Shown: positions 1 to 7,848, numbered from the stretch's first letter. The stretch is DNA of 64,000 nucleotides from Leucobacter sp042726155 (GCF_042726155.1 NZ_JBHXHV010000001.1:310001-374000); one strand, 5' to 3'. Notes: generated from the letters alone by a model not told the origin. Numbers and translations are program-made.

Positions 1-1177
1 GGCCAATGGCGATCGTGAGCGCGCCGAGGGTCAAGATATTAAGCGTATTGCCGCTCCACCACAGGCCAATGAGCGTGATCAGCAGCGACAGCGGAATTGA
101 GAGCGCAGCGATGATGGTCGACCGCCACGACCACAGGAACGCGAGAATCACGAGCACCGCGAAGAGCAGGCCGAGCCCGCCCTCAACGGAGAGGTCGTGG
201 ATCGACTGCTCGATGTAGGGTGCCTGATCGAAGATGGTGACGAACTCGGCGTCGATGGTCGGCCCGAGGCGATCGAGCTCAGCGTTCACCGCGTGCGAGA
301 TGTCGACGACGTTGGCGCCCTGCGCGGGGGTGATCTGCAGCGTCAGCGACGGGTTGCCGTTGACCCGAGAGATGGTCGTGGCTGGCACCTTCTCGTTCTT
401 GACGTCCGCGAAGTCAGAGATGAGCACGACGCCGTCGGCGGTGGGCACGGGCAGGGCGGCGATGCCCTTGACCGAGTCCAGCTTCGAACCGACGGTGACG
501 GAGATGGGACCCTCAGGGGAGTCTGCCTGGCCCGCGGGGAGCGCAGCGCCGTTCGCCTCGAGGATCGGTTGCAGCGTCGCGGGGTCGACCTTGAGCCGCT
601 TCACGTCTGCCGGGCGCAGGTCGATCGTGACGCGGTGCTCCTCCTGGCCGGTCAGTTCGACGGTGCGCACGCCGGGCACTCCCTGGAGCGCGGGCACGAT
701 CGTCTGCGCGACCGCGTCACCGAAGGTCTCCTGATCGCCCGAGGTACCGACGCTCATCATCATCGCGGGCATGTCATCGGCGCCACCCGACATCACCTGC
801 AACTCGGTGCCGGAGGGCAGGCTCGGCTTCAGCGACTCAGCGGCGCTCCGAATGGTGCGCAGCGTCTCGTCGTCGTCTTCGCCGAACTTCCACTCCGCGA
901 TGATCTGCGCGTCACCGCTCGACGACGTCGACGTCACGCTCGTCACACCAGGAATGGCGCTGAGGGCCTGCTCGACGGGTTCCGTGACGGTCGACGCCAT
1001 CTCCTCCGGTGCGAGCCCCTGCGATTGCGCCGAGACGAACGCCATCGGAACCTGCATCGAGGGCATGAGCTCTTGCTTGAGCGACCCCATTGACACGATG
1101 CCGAGCACGGCAATCGCGAGGGTCGTGAGCCCGACAATGAGACGGTTCTTAAGGCTGGTACGCGTGAGGAACGACAT
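1..1177 (-). CDS. RND/HAE1-type efflux permease, N-terminal part (3' end outside window)
   Basis: Proton-driven inner-membrane exporter of the AcrB/HAE1 superfamily; the substrate cannot be inferred. About 392 residues are visible. A first membrane helix at about residues 11-30 is followed by a large extracytoplasmic porter domain opening with LMPSMQVPMAFVSAQSQG and containing EPVEQALSAIPGV, both typical of RND pumps. Further membrane helices begin near residue 338. The frame is open at the window edge, so roughly 600 residues should lie outside. I chose the ATG at 1177, preceded by GGAAAG at suitable spacing; an in-frame GTG seven codons upstream is possible. No adaptor or outer-membrane partner is nearby, as expected for an actinobacterium. 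Confidence 0.85.
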   Translation of the reverse strand, partial: MSFLTRTSLKNRLIVGLTTLAIAVLGIVSMGSLKQELMPSMQVPMAFVSAQSQGLAPEEMASTVTEPVEQALSAIPGVTSVTSTSSSGDAQIIAEWKFGEDDDETLRTIRSAAESLKPSLPSGTELQVMSGGADDMPAMMMSVGTSGDQETFGDAVAQTIVPALQGVPGVRTVELTGQEEHRVTIDLRPADVKRLKVDPATLQPILEANGAALPAGQADSPEGPISVTVGSKLDSVKGIAALPVPTADGVVLISDFADVKNEKVPATTISRVNGNPSLTLQITPAQGANVVDISHAVNAELDRLGPTIDAEFVTIFDQAPYIEQSIHDLSVEGGLGLLFAVLVILAFLWSWRSTIIAALSIPLSLLITLIGLWWSGNTLNILTLGALTIAIG

Positions 1178-1296
1178 GAACGCTTTCCGCTGGGTCACGC
1201 GTACCACGGAGGCTGAGCGCGAGGGAGGACGCCGCCCGAAGCGAGCCGGGAAGCGTGATCGACCCTTCCAGAATGACGGCGCGCGAGAGCGCGGTC

Positions 1297-1337
1297 ATCA
1301 TCCCGCGGTACCATTTCGGCTCAGCCGAAGGGATGAT
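1297..1337. repeat. Nested inverted repeat, possible terminator
   Basis: Outer arms ATCATCCC (1297-1304) and GGGATGAT (1330-1337) enclose the perfect stem TTCGGCT-C-AGCCGAA (1315-1329). It follows the stop of the minus-strand SGNH gene and lies in the 176-base gap before the RND gene. It could end transcription of the former or be an operator; there is no T-tract. Confidence 0.4.
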
Positions 1338-1353
1338 TCGGGAAACCCCGAAG

Positions 1354-2145
1354 TCAGCTGACGCGCGGCTCGATCCTCGTCCACGCCCCGAATTTCGCCG
1401 TGCGGCCGTCGCCGCTCGAGCGCCCGGTGAGACGGCGCTGCACCCAGGGCACGACGTGTTCGCGGGTGTAGCGAAGCTGATCCAGCCGTGTGGGGCGCGG
1501 GATCGGCGTCGCGTCGAGCTCCCAATCCATTGGTGGCTCGTACCCGATCGCGCGCAGCACGTTTGCCGCGACGCGGCGATGCCCGACCGGGGCGAGGTGC
1601 AGTCGATCAGGCGACCAGTACTGCCGGGCGGCCAGTTCGGGGTCACTCCAGTTGTCGGCGAAGCGCACGTCGAGGCGCTCAGCGACCTCGCGGGCGGCCC
1701 GCACGAGTTCGTCGCCCTTCACCTTCACCCGCGCACCACCGGGAAGCCCGGCGGTCGGGTTCGCCCCGGCGAGCAGAATCGGCTCGGCCCCCGCCTCGCG
1801 GATGCGCACGAGCGCGCGCTCGGTCTCGGCCATGATCCACGTGAGGTTTGTGCGCGGGCGCAGCATGTCGTTGCCGCCGCCGTTGAACGTGACGATTGTC
1901 GGCGCGAGCGCGAGCGCCGGCTCAAGCTGCTCGGCGAGGATCGGAGCGAGCAGACGGCCGCGGATCGCGAGGTTCGCATAATCGACGGCCGATCCTGTCG
2001 CGTCTGCGAGCCCCTGCGCGACGAGGTCGGCCCAGCCGCGCACCGAGCCGTCTGGCTGTTCGTCGCCGACGCCCTCGGTGAAACTGTCGCCGATGGCGAC
2101 GTAGCGAATCAGGGCGGGTTGGGTCGCGTCCGGTAGCTCGCTCAC
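1354..2145 (-). CDS. SGNH/GDSL-family hydrolase
   Basis: Predicted serine esterase/lipase-like hydrolase of the SGNH fold, 263 residues, no signal peptide, so probably cytoplasmic. Block I is AIGDSFTEG with nucleophile Ser21. Block III is FNGGGND, with the oxyanion Asn at about 92. Block V is SPDRLHL, with Asp180 and His183 completing the triad. The natural substrate is unknown. The GTG at 2145 is preferred over the GTG at 2151 because the hexamer TAGGCT ends exactly six bases before it, the leaderless arrangement seen at four other genes here. It is divergent from the membrane acyltransferase, sharing a 56-base promoter region. Confidence 0.85.
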   Translation of the reverse strand: MSELPDATQPALIRYVAIGDSFTEGVGDEQPDGSVRGWADLVAQGLADATGSAVDYANLAIRGRLLAPILAEQLEPALALAPTIVTFNGGGNDMLRPRTNLTWIMAETERALVRIREAGAEPILLAGANPTAGLPGGARVKVKGDELVRAAREVAERLDVRFADNWSDPELAARQYWSPDRLHLAPVGHRRVAANVLRAIGYEPPMDWELDATPIPRPTRLDQLRYTREHVVPWVQRRLTGRSSGDGRTAKFGAWTRIEPRVS

Positions 2146-2151
2146 GCGCAC

Positions 2152-2157
2152 AGCCTA
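2152..2157 (-). promoter_or_regulatory. -10 element of a leaderless promoter (SGNH gene)
   Basis: TAGGCT on the minus strand, followed by exactly six bases and then GTG. The match to the other TAnnnT-N6-start cases supports leaderless transcription. Confidence 0.55.
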
Positions 2158-2189
2158 CGCCCGTCTCCGGCCAATGCCGACCCGCGCCG

Positions 2190-2195
2190 TATGCT
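2190..2195 (+). promoter_or_regulatory. -10 element of a leaderless promoter (acyltransferase gene)
   Basis: TATGCT, six bases, then GTG at 2202. No Shine-Dalgarno sequence lies between them. Confidence 0.55.
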
Positions 2196-2201
2196 GGGCG
2201 G

Positions 2202-3470
2202 GTGGTGACGCAGCTCCCGAGAATCCCGCCGGATCGCGATCTTTCAATCGATGCGGTGCGCGCGCTCTGTCTCCCCATCGTCGTCGTGCTGCACGCGCTG
2301 CAAATGGGCATCTCGGGGGACCCCCTGCGAGCCGAGAACGCGCTCGCCGAGTGGCAGCCGCTCGTCTGGATCACCTGGATCGGCATGATCATGCCGACGT
2401 TCTTCATCGCGGGTGGGTTTGCGGGCATCACGACCTGGCGCCGGCTCCGCGGGCAAGGCGGCACGGCGGGAGACTACCTGCGCATCCGCGCACTGCGTCT
2501 CGCGCGGCCGGTGTTGACGGCAATGCTCGGTGTGCTCGCGACACTCGGCGTGATGGCGATCTGCGGCGCCGACCCTGGCTTTCTGCGGAGCTTCGCGTTT
2601 CGGCTGGCCGAGCCGCTCTGGTTCATCGCCGTCTACGCGATCTGCACGGCGTTCGTGCCGCTCATGGCCCGCCTGCACCGTCTCGCGGCGTGGCCAACGT
2701 ACCTCGGCCTCGCCGGCGCGGCCGTCGCCGTTGACCTGCTCAGCCGCTTCGCCGGCGTGCCGATCGCGCCGTTGAACTGGCTGTTCGTGTGGCTGTTCGT
2801 GCAGCAGCTGGGCTTTGGTGTGCGCGACGGCTGGTACACGAAGCGGCCGCGCTGGTTGCTCGTGGCGCTCGCCGCCGCGGCCTACGCGCTGATGGCCGTA
2901 GCCGTGTGGGGGCTCGGTTACTCGCCAGACATGCTCGACAACCTCAATCCGCCCACCGTGCTGCTGTTATTGCTCGGCCTCGCGCAGGTCTACCTCTTTA
3001 CGCTGCTGCAGCCCGTGATCCGGCGCGTGGTGCGCCGGCCCCGCGTGCTCGTGACAGTGGGCGCGCTCGGCACGTTCGGCATGACGATCTATCTGTGGCA
3101 CACAGTGGCCATGGGCGTGGTGGTGGGCTCGCAATTGGCGCTCGGCCTCCCATTCCCGTCACCGCTGACGCCGAGCTGGTGGCTGACGCGGGTGCCCTGG
3201 ATTCTCGCGATCGCGGTGGTGCTCGCCGTGCTTTGCCCCGTCGTGTCGCGCCTCGAACGCCTCTGGCCAGCGGCGCGGGATCGCAGGACGCCGTCGTGGG
3301 CCGCGATCTCGGCAACCGCCGTTCTGGTGGGAGCGGTCGGTTGGGTGCTGACTCAGGGGTACGTGAACTGGGGCACCGCGGTCGCGGTTGCAGCGCTCGC
3401 CGCGGCGATCGGCTGGCTGACCGTGGGCGGCCCGGGCGACACGCCCGGCTTGCGTGCATCGCGATCCTGA
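2202..3470 (+). CDS. Acyltransferase-3 family integral membrane protein
   Basis: Member of the acyltransferase-3 (OafA/NodX-like) family, which transfers acyl groups, often acetyl, onto sugars or envelope molecules. It has 422 residues and about ten predicted membrane segments. The N-terminal SIDAVRALCLPIVVVLHALQ carries the family's conserved Arg and catalytic-type His; a second hallmark, RALRLARP, follows the second segment. No extracytoplasmic SGNH domain is fused here, but a separate SGNH gene is divergently adjacent. OafA proteins are often fused to such a domain, so a functional pairing is possible but speculative. The start is GTG 2202, six bases after TATGCT; GTG 2205 is an alternative. 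Confidence 0.85.
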   Translation: MVTQLPRIPPDRDLSIDAVRALCLPIVVVLHALQMGISGDPLRAENALAEWQPLVWITWIGMIMPTFFIAGGFAGITTWRRLRGQGGTAGDYLRIRALRLARPVLTAMLGVLATLGVMAICGADPGFLRSFAFRLAEPLWFIAVYAICTAFVPLMARLHRLAAWPTYLGLAGAAVAVDLLSRFAGVPIAPLNWLFVWLFVQQLGFGVRDGWYTKRPRWLLVALAAAAYALMAVAVWGLGYSPDMLDNLNPPTVLLLLLGLAQVYLFTLLQPVIRRVVRRPRVLVTVGALGTFGMTIYLWHTVAMGVVVGSQLALGLPFPSPLTPSWWLTRVPWILAIAVVLAVLCPVVSRLERLWPAARDRRTPSWAAISATAVLVGAVGWVLTQGYVNWGTAVAVAALAAAIGWLTVGGPGDTPGLRASRS

Positions 3471-3617
3471 CGTAAGCTCGATCTTTGGCTGTGCGCCGTC
3501 CCAGTGCGCAGACCGCGCGAGCTCATCGCAGCGAGATCAGAAACGACTCGCTGGGGTTCGTGCAGACAAGAAATCTTGGGTGAGGCCGTCCGGTCTCACG
3601 GTATGAGAGGAAACATC

Positions 3618-3854
3618 ATGGCAGCAGTGTGCCAGGTGACCGGCGCCGTTCCCGGCTTCGGACACAACATTTCGCACTCGCACCGTCGCACCAAGCGTCG
3701 GTTCGATCCGAACATCCAGAAGAAGACCTACTTTGTGCCCTCGCTCGGCCGCAAGGTGACCCTGACCCTCTCGGTCAAGGGCATCAAGATGATCGACGCG
3801 CGCGGTATCGAATCAGTCATCGCTGATCTGCAGAAGCGTGGGGTGAAGCTCTAG
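3618..3854 (+). CDS. rpmB: 50S ribosomal protein bL28 (zinc-free form)
   Basis: Large-subunit ribosomal protein L28, 78 residues, usual length. The core GFGHNISHSHRRTKRRFDPN is unmistakable. Only one cysteine (CQVTG) is present, so the zinc-binding CxxC pairs of the C+ type are missing. The ATG at 3618 follows GAGAGGAAACATC; a longer open frame upstream is not part of the protein. It heads the rpmB-rpmG-rpsN operon, overlapping rpmG by one base. No convincing Zur box was seen upstream, although such zinc-free paralogues are Zur-regulated in mycobacteria and streptomycetes. Confidence 0.97.
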   Translation: MAAVCQVTGAVPGFGHNISHSHRRTKRRFDPNIQKKTYFVPSLGRKVTLTLSVKGIKMIDARGIESVIADLQKRGVKL

Positions 3855-4021
3855 TGGCTAAGGACAAGGACGTACGTCCGATCATCAAGCTCCGTTCGAC
3901 GGCCGGAACTGGGTTCACTTACGTGACCAAGAAGAACCGTCGTAACACCCCCGATCGCCTCGTGCTCAAGAAGTACGATCCGGTCATCCGCAAGCACGTT
4001 GACTTCCGAGAGGAGCGTTAA
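3854..4021 (+). CDS. rpmG: 50S ribosomal protein bL33 (zinc-free form)
   Basis: Large-subunit ribosomal protein L33, 55 residues, starting at the GTG that shares its first base with the rpmB stop codon. It reads AKDKDVRPIIKLRSTAGTG and ends KKYDPVIRKHVDFREER. It contains no cysteine at all, so it is the C- (zinc-independent) form. The one-base overlap with rpmB and two-base gap to rpsN indicate translational coupling. Confidence 0.96.
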   Translation: MAKDKDVRPIIKLRSTAGTGFTYVTKKNRRNTPDRLVLKKYDPVIRKHVDFREER

Positions 4022-4023
4022 TC

Positions 4024-4329
4024 ATGGCGAAGAAGAGCATGATTGCGAAGAACAAGCAGCGCCAGGTCATCGTTGCGCGTTACGCAGCGAAGCGCCTCGA
4101 GCTGAAGAAGGCCCTCGTCGATCCCAACGGGACCGATGAGAGCCGCGAGGCCGCGCGCGTGGGTCTGCAGAAGCTGCCCCGCAACGCTTCGCCGGTGCGC
4201 GTGCGTAGCCGCGACGTCATCGACGGCCGCCCCCGTGGCGTGCTGACGAAGTACGGCGTCTCGCGTGTGCGTTTCCGCGACATGGCGCACCGTGGCGAGC
4301 TGCCCGGTATCACCAAGTCGAGCTGGTAA
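4024..4329 (+). CDS. rpsN: 30S ribosomal protein uS14 (long, zinc-free form)
   Basis: Small-subunit ribosomal protein S14, 101 residues, the long class without CxxC motifs (the zinc form is about 61 residues). MAKKSMIAKNKQRQ and the C-terminal RGELPGITKSSW are diagnostic. It is the last gene of the bL28-bL33-uS14 operon. All three products lack zinc-ligand cysteines, consistent with a zinc-sparing ribosomal set or with the only copies in this lineage; the rest of the genome would decide. Confidence 0.97.
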   Translation: MAKKSMIAKNKQRQVIVARYAAKRLELKKALVDPNGTDESREAARVGLQKLPRNASPVRVRSRDVIDGRPRGVLTKYGVSRVRFRDMAHRGELPGITKSSW

Positions 4330-4646
4330 CCCAGAACGCATTCCACAGGGGTGGGGGGGCGGGGGGTGGGTGGAACCCCCCGGGGGGGGGGTTGGGGGGG
4401 GGGAGTGACGGGTTCTAATTTTTAAAGGTAGGGCAGGGGGGAGGGGGGTGGNNNNNNNNNNGTCCTCGCCCCCACGGCCCCCCGCGGGCGGCCCACCCGT
4501 AAAACCAACCCCCGACCTCCCCCCCCACCCCCCTCCCCCCCGCGCCGCCCCCCCGCTCCCCCCCCCCCACCCCTGTGTTGTGTGTGGGGCGTGCCGACGA
4601 GGCATGATTGAAGTGCACAGTGGAGCGCCGTGGTGAGGGAGGTCGC
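4330..4646. other. Gene-free stretch with assembly gap and poly-G/poly-C artefact
   Basis: Ten Ns occupy 4452-4461. Left of them the plus strand is dominated by G runs (about 4353-4451); right of them by C runs (about 4462-4570). The outer edges form an inverted repeat: CACAGGGGTGGGGGG near 4344 and CCCCCCACCCCTGTG ending near 4576. This is the pattern expected when reads from both sides fail at a hairpin and end in poly-G. A genuine rpsN terminator may lie here, but the printed bases should not be trusted. Confidence 0.75.
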
Positions 4647-5360
4647 GTGAGCGAACAGCAATTTGACTTCGCGCCGCTCGAGCGCGAATCGACGCCGGTG
4701 CTCATAGCGCGTACTCTGCGCGATGCGATAGCGCGCGGCCGCTTCAAGCCGGGTCAGCAGTTGCTCGAAACCGACCTGTCACAGCGCTTCGGCGTGAGTC
4801 GCGGGCTGCTGCGCGAAGCGATGCAGCGACTCACCCAGGAGGGGTTGCTCGTCGGGCGCAAGAACCGCGGCATCTTCGTGGCCACGTTCGGGCCAGAAGA
4901 TCTCGTCGACATCTACACGTCGCGCATCGCCATTGAGCGCGGCGCCTGCCTCAAGGTGATCGACGTCACCGGGCGCACGGAAGAAATGTACGCGGCGCTT
5001 ACGGCGCTCACTGACGAGCTCGAAGCGCTGGATCCGACCGAGGCTGAATCGTGGGCGGCCATCGACCTCGACATCGCGTTTCACGAGAAGCTCGTTGAAG
5101 AAGCTCAGAGCCCGCGCCTGAACCGCATGTACGAGACTCTGGCGGCAGAAACCCGCATGTGTCTTGCCGCGCTTGAGGGGCCGAGCTTCCCGCTGCCGGA
5201 GCGCATCGCCGAGCACCGCCGCATCGCAGACGCCATCCGCGCAAAAGACGTGCCGACGCTCCACGCCCTACTTGCGCAGCACATGGACCACGCGCTCGCC
5301 GAGATTACACGCCTGCGGTCGGAGCAGCCGGACGAGCCGGGAGTCGCCGAAGGGCGATGA
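4647..5360 (+). CDS. GntR-family transcriptional regulator, FCD (FadR) subfamily
   Basis: DNA-binding regulator of 237 residues: an N-terminal winged helix (LLETDLSQRFGVSRGLLREAMQRLTQEGLL) and an all-helical FCD ligand domain with potential metal ligands in DIAFHEKL and AEHRRIADA. FCD regulators usually sense carboxylic acids or amino-acid-like catabolites. The GTG at 4647 is preceded by AGGGAGG; an in-frame ATG thirteen codons upstream lies closer to the gap and lacks a good ribosome site. It is the first gene of the ectoine-type island and a good candidate to bind the 19-bp motif at 5808-5826 and 10746-10764 (inference). Its last 56 bases overlap the convergent RidA gene. Confidence 0.9.
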   Translation: MSEQQFDFAPLERESTPVLIARTLRDAIARGRFKPGQQLLETDLSQRFGVSRGLLREAMQRLTQEGLLVGRKNRGIFVATFGPEDLVDIYTSRIAIERGACLKVIDVTGRTEEMYAALTALTDELEALDPTEAESWAAIDLDIAFHEKLVEEAQSPRLNRMYETLAAETRMCLAALEGPSFPLPERIAEHRRIADAIRAKDVPTLHALLAQHMDHALAEITRLRSEQPDEPGVAEGR

Positions 5361-5781
5361 CGCTGACCTCGACGGGGGCGCCGTCGGGGAGTGATTGCAC
5401 ACCGACCGCGGCGCGGGCGTGCCGCCCGCGCTCGCCGAGCACCGCGATGAGCGCGTCGGAGGCGCCATCGATCACCCGTGGGTGCAGTGCGAAGTCTGGA
5501 GTGCACGCCACGTAACCCGTGACGGAGGCGATCGCCTCGATCTCGTCGAGCGAGCCGAGGTGCTGCTTGAGAGCGGCGAGGGCGCCCAGCGCTGCCTCGC
5601 CCGCGAGTTCGCGCGCGTCGTCCACTGAGACCGCTTCGCCGACGCGGCCTCGCAGGCGCAGCTCGCCATTGCGGTGCGGGGTCTGGCCAGCGACGTAGAG
5701 CACACCTGCGGCCTCTCGTACCGGCACGTAGTTCGCGGCGGGCGGCGGGGGCGGCGGGAGGTGCGCTTCTGAAACAGGCAT
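5305..5781 (-). CDS. RidA/YjgF/UK114-family protein (enamine/imine deaminase-like)
   Basis: RidA-superfamily protein, 158 residues; members hydrolyse reactive enamine/imine intermediates made by PLP enzymes. LYVAGQTPH, a central block around SLDEIEAIASVTGYV and the C-terminal RAAVGVQSLPDGAPVEVSVIAL match the family. The usual catalytic Arg position in the archetypal RidA core (about residue 105) reads ARAAVGV, so activity may differ from canonical RidA. A proline-rich insert (LPPPPPPAANY) precedes the fold. It is divergent from the EutA-like gene, with the 19-bp motif between them. RidA would suit a pathway containing PLP-dependent steps, as this island does. Confidence 0.85.
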   Translation of the reverse strand: MPVSEAHLPPPPPPAANYVPVREAAGVLYVAGQTPHRNGELRLRGRVGEAVSVDDARELAGEAALGALAALKQHLGSLDEIEAIASVTGYVACTPDFALHPRVIDGASDALIAVLGERGRHARAAVGVQSLPDGAPVEVSVIALRRLPARPAAPTAGV

Positions 5782-5807
5782 GATCCAAACTCGAATAATT
5801 GTGCGAT

Positions 5808-5826
5808 ATTAGGAATGTTGACAATC
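5808..5826. promoter_or_regulatory. Candidate FCD-GntR operator (copy 1 of a 19-bp motif)
   Basis: Plus strand ATTAGGAATGTTGACAATC. Its reverse complement matches 10746-10764 at 18 of 19 bases. It lies between the RidA and EutA-like genes and contains a TTGTnnAC-type half site; a further imperfect repeat (ATTGTGCGAT at 5798-5807 with ATCGTACAAT at 5824-5833) surrounds it. Confidence 0.6.
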
Positions 5827-5847
5827 GTACAATATGGAGGATTCGCC

Positions 5848-6576
5848 ATGGGTGTTGATTTTTCTGGGCCCGAGGCCCGCGCGGCGCTGGGAGTCGTCGC
5901 GCCGTTCGATATGGAGCTCGACGCCGAGCTGCTGCGGTGGCTGCCCGACGACGTCGACATGCTCATGACGCGCACGCCGTTCGTTGACGACGTCGTTACG
6001 GTCGAATTTGCGCGGGAGGTTGCAGACGAGGGAGTCGTGGCGGACGGGGTGCGCAGCGTCACGGCGGGGCGGGCAGAGGTCGTGGCTTACGCCTGCACGT
6101 CGGGGAGCTTCGTTCGTGGGCGCGCGGGTCAGGAGAGCTTGCTCGGCGTGATGCGCGGCGCCGGCGCTGGCGAGGCTGTAACAACGTCGGGTGCAATCGT
6201 TGAAGCACTGCAGGCGCTCGGCGTGCGGCGGGTCGCCGTGGCGACGCCGTATGTGCCAACCCTGTCGCACCTGCTCGATTCGTTTCTGGGGGAATACGGC
6301 GTGAGCGTGACTGGGCACGACGGCTTGGGGCTTGAGCAGCGCATCTGGGAGGTGCCGTACGCGGCGACCGCCGCGCTGATCCGAAGCGTCGACTCGTCGG
6401 AGGCCGAGGCGATCGTCGTGAGCTGCACGAACCTCCCTACGTACGACCTGATCGCTCCGCTCGAGGCCGAGCTGGGCAAGCCGATCATCACGGCCAATCA
6501 GGCGACGATGTGGGCGGCGCTCCGCCGCCTCGGCAGGCGGCCGACGGCCCCGGGCCAAGCGCTGGCCGACCACTAA
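5848..6576 (+). CDS. Maleate isomerase / Asp-Glu racemase superfamily protein (EutA-like), two-cysteine form
   Basis: Cofactor-free isomerase/racemase-fold enzyme of 242 residues, related to maleate cis-trans isomerase, arylmalonate decarboxylase and ectoine-utilisation protein EutA. Both catalytic-type cysteines are present: Cys83 in AYACTSGSF and Cys193 in VVSCTNLPTYD, spaced as in maleate isomerase. The ATG at 5848 follows GGAGG by seven bases. EutA is thought to act in hydroxyectoine breakdown, though its reaction is not settled, so the exact substrate here is unknown. A second, altered paralogue lies at 10846-11592. It sits immediately before the Ehu-type transporter, in the same orientation. 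Confidence 0.85.
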   Translation: MGVDFSGPEARAALGVVAPFDMELDAELLRWLPDDVDMLMTRTPFVDDVVTVEFAREVADEGVVADGVRSVTAGRAEVVAYACTSGSFVRGRAGQESLLGVMRGAGAGEAVTTSGAIVEALQALGVRRVAVATPYVPTLSHLLDSFLGEYGVSVTGHDGLGLEQRIWEVPYAATAALIRSVDSSEAEAIVVSCTNLPTYDLIAPLEAELGKPIITANQATMWAALRRLGRRPTAPGQALADH

Positions 6577-6920
6577 CCCTTCTCCGCCCCCCACCACCCT
6601 TCCCCACCCCTCCCCGCCGCTTCCCGCAACCGCGCAGCGGGGTAACTTCTGCGGGGTGTTGGGGATGCGACACCCCCTAAAAGTTACCCCGCTCCGGGAT
6701 TTGGGGGTGGGGTGGGTGAGGTGGGGTGGCGGGTGAGGGTGATGGGGGTGGGGTTGGGCGCATCACGGTGAGGTCACGATTCTTTGGCGCGGACTTGACG
6801 TGCGCGCTCGAATCTGCCAAGTTGTCCCCTGGTGGGATTGTCCTACGGTTCTACACATTGAAGTGGCGCCGACGTCCGACTGTGTCCCAATGAAGCGACA
6901 GCGCAGAAATGGAGTCTCCG
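6577..6920. other. 344-base gene-free region: palindromic element and transporter promoter
   Basis: Contains C-rich sequence after the EutA-like stop, the 58-bp palindrome at 6636-6693, a G/T-rich stretch (6695-6760), and a possible promoter before ehuB: TTGACG (6795-6800), 17 bases, CAAGTT (6818-6823). TTGTCC half sites at about 6822 and 6838 resemble the GntR half site. No protein-coding signal was seen. Confidence 0.5.
6636..6693. repeat. 58-bp interspersed palindrome, family A copy 1
   Basis: Arms AGCGGGGTAACTT (6636-6648) and AAGTTACCCCGCT (6681-6693), with an inner GGGGTGT/ACACCCC pair. A second copy of identical length and arms lies at 36741-36798. Confidence 0.85.
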
Positions 6921-7817
6921 ATGACCCGCAATAGGCACCCTCGAACCAAACGAATCGTCACAGCCGTGCTCGGCGGGCTGTTCGCCGCAACACTCATCAC
7001 GTCGTGCACCGCCACGACGCCAGGCGGTGGGGGCGGCGGCGGCGAATCCGCCCAAGACACCCTGAAGAAAGCGGTCGACAACGGTTACCTGCGCGTGGCG
7101 ATTGCCAACGAACCGCCCTACACGCAGGTCAACTCCGACGGTACCGTCACCGGCGCCGAGCCCGACGTGCTGCGCGCGGTGCTCAAGACCATGGGTATCG
7201 ACGACATCGAGGGCGTGACGACCCCGTACGAGTCGATGATTCCCGGCCTCGACGCGAATCGCTGGGATGTTGTCGCCGCCGGCCTGTTCATGAAGGAGTC
7301 GCGCTGCGCCGCCGTCGCCTACTCCGAGCCAGTCATCGTCTCGACCGAGTCGTTCGGCGTGCCGACCGGCAACCCCAACAACATCACGACCATTCAAGAC
7401 GTGATCGACAACCCCGATCTCAAGATCGCGGTGCTTACCGGCGGGTTTGAAGAGGGCATTCTGAAGACCGCGAAGGTGCCGAGCACGCAGCAGGTGCTGG
7501 TGAAAGACGCACGCAGCGGCGTAGAGGCCATCGGCGCGAAGCGCGCAGACGCGTTCCTGCTGCCGACTCTGTCGCTGAAGGATCTGGCCGAGGCGGGCGG
7601 CGCCGTGGAGGTGACGGAGCCGATCGAGGACGCTCCGCGCACCGGCTCGGGTGCCGCGTTCCGCAAGGGCGACACCAAGCTACTCAAGGCTTACAACGAG
7701 GCGCTCGCCGATTTCAAGGAGACACCGGAGTTCGGCGAGATCTTGGAGAAGTGGGGCTTCGATCCCACCGCGGTTGAGGGTGTCACCGCGGCCGAGCTCT
7801 GCAAGAACGCGGGTTAG
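6921..7817 (+). CDS. ehuB: Ectoine/hydroxyectoine-type ABC transporter substrate-binding lipoprotein (EhuB-like)
   Basis: Solute-binding lipoprotein (polar amino-acid family), 298 residues. The lipobox LITSC places the lipidated Cys at 29; a Gly-rich linker follows. Five residues recalled as ligand contacts in Sinorhizobium EhuB (Glu21, Phe24, Tyr60, Phe80, Arg85) correspond at a constant offset of 43 to Glu64, Tyr67, Tyr103, Phe123 and Arg128, with only Phe24 changed, conservatively, to Tyr. ANEPPYT, AAGLFMKESRCAAVAYSEP and GNPNNITTIQDV also resemble EhuB. The ATG at 6921 has GGAG seven bases upstream. First gene of an ehuBCDA operon. Ectoine specificity is a strong inference, not proof. Confidence 0.85.
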   Translation: MTRNRHPRTKRIVTAVLGGLFAATLITSCTATTPGGGGGGGESAQDTLKKAVDNGYLRVAIANEPPYTQVNSDGTVTGAEPDVLRAVLKTMGIDDIEGVTTPYESMIPGLDANRWDVVAAGLFMKESRCAAVAYSEPVIVSTESFGVPTGNPNNITTIQDVIDNPDLKIAVLTGGFEEGILKTAKVPSTQQVLVKDARSGVEAIGAKRADAFLLPTLSLKDLAEAGGAVEVTEPIEDAPRTGSGAAFRKGDTKLLKAYNEALADFKETPEFGEILEKWGFDPTAVEGVTAAELCKNAG

Positions 7818-7848
7818 GTCCTCCCGGATTCACCCGAGCGGCTGACTC

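Noticed and set aside
3471..3617. tRNA or small RNA before rpmB
   Set aside because: No cloverleaf or CCA-adjacent structure was found; it is better explained as the operon leader.
4448..4636. Proline/glycine-rich frames in the gap region
   Set aside because: They run through the Ns and homopolymer sequence that is probably artefactual.
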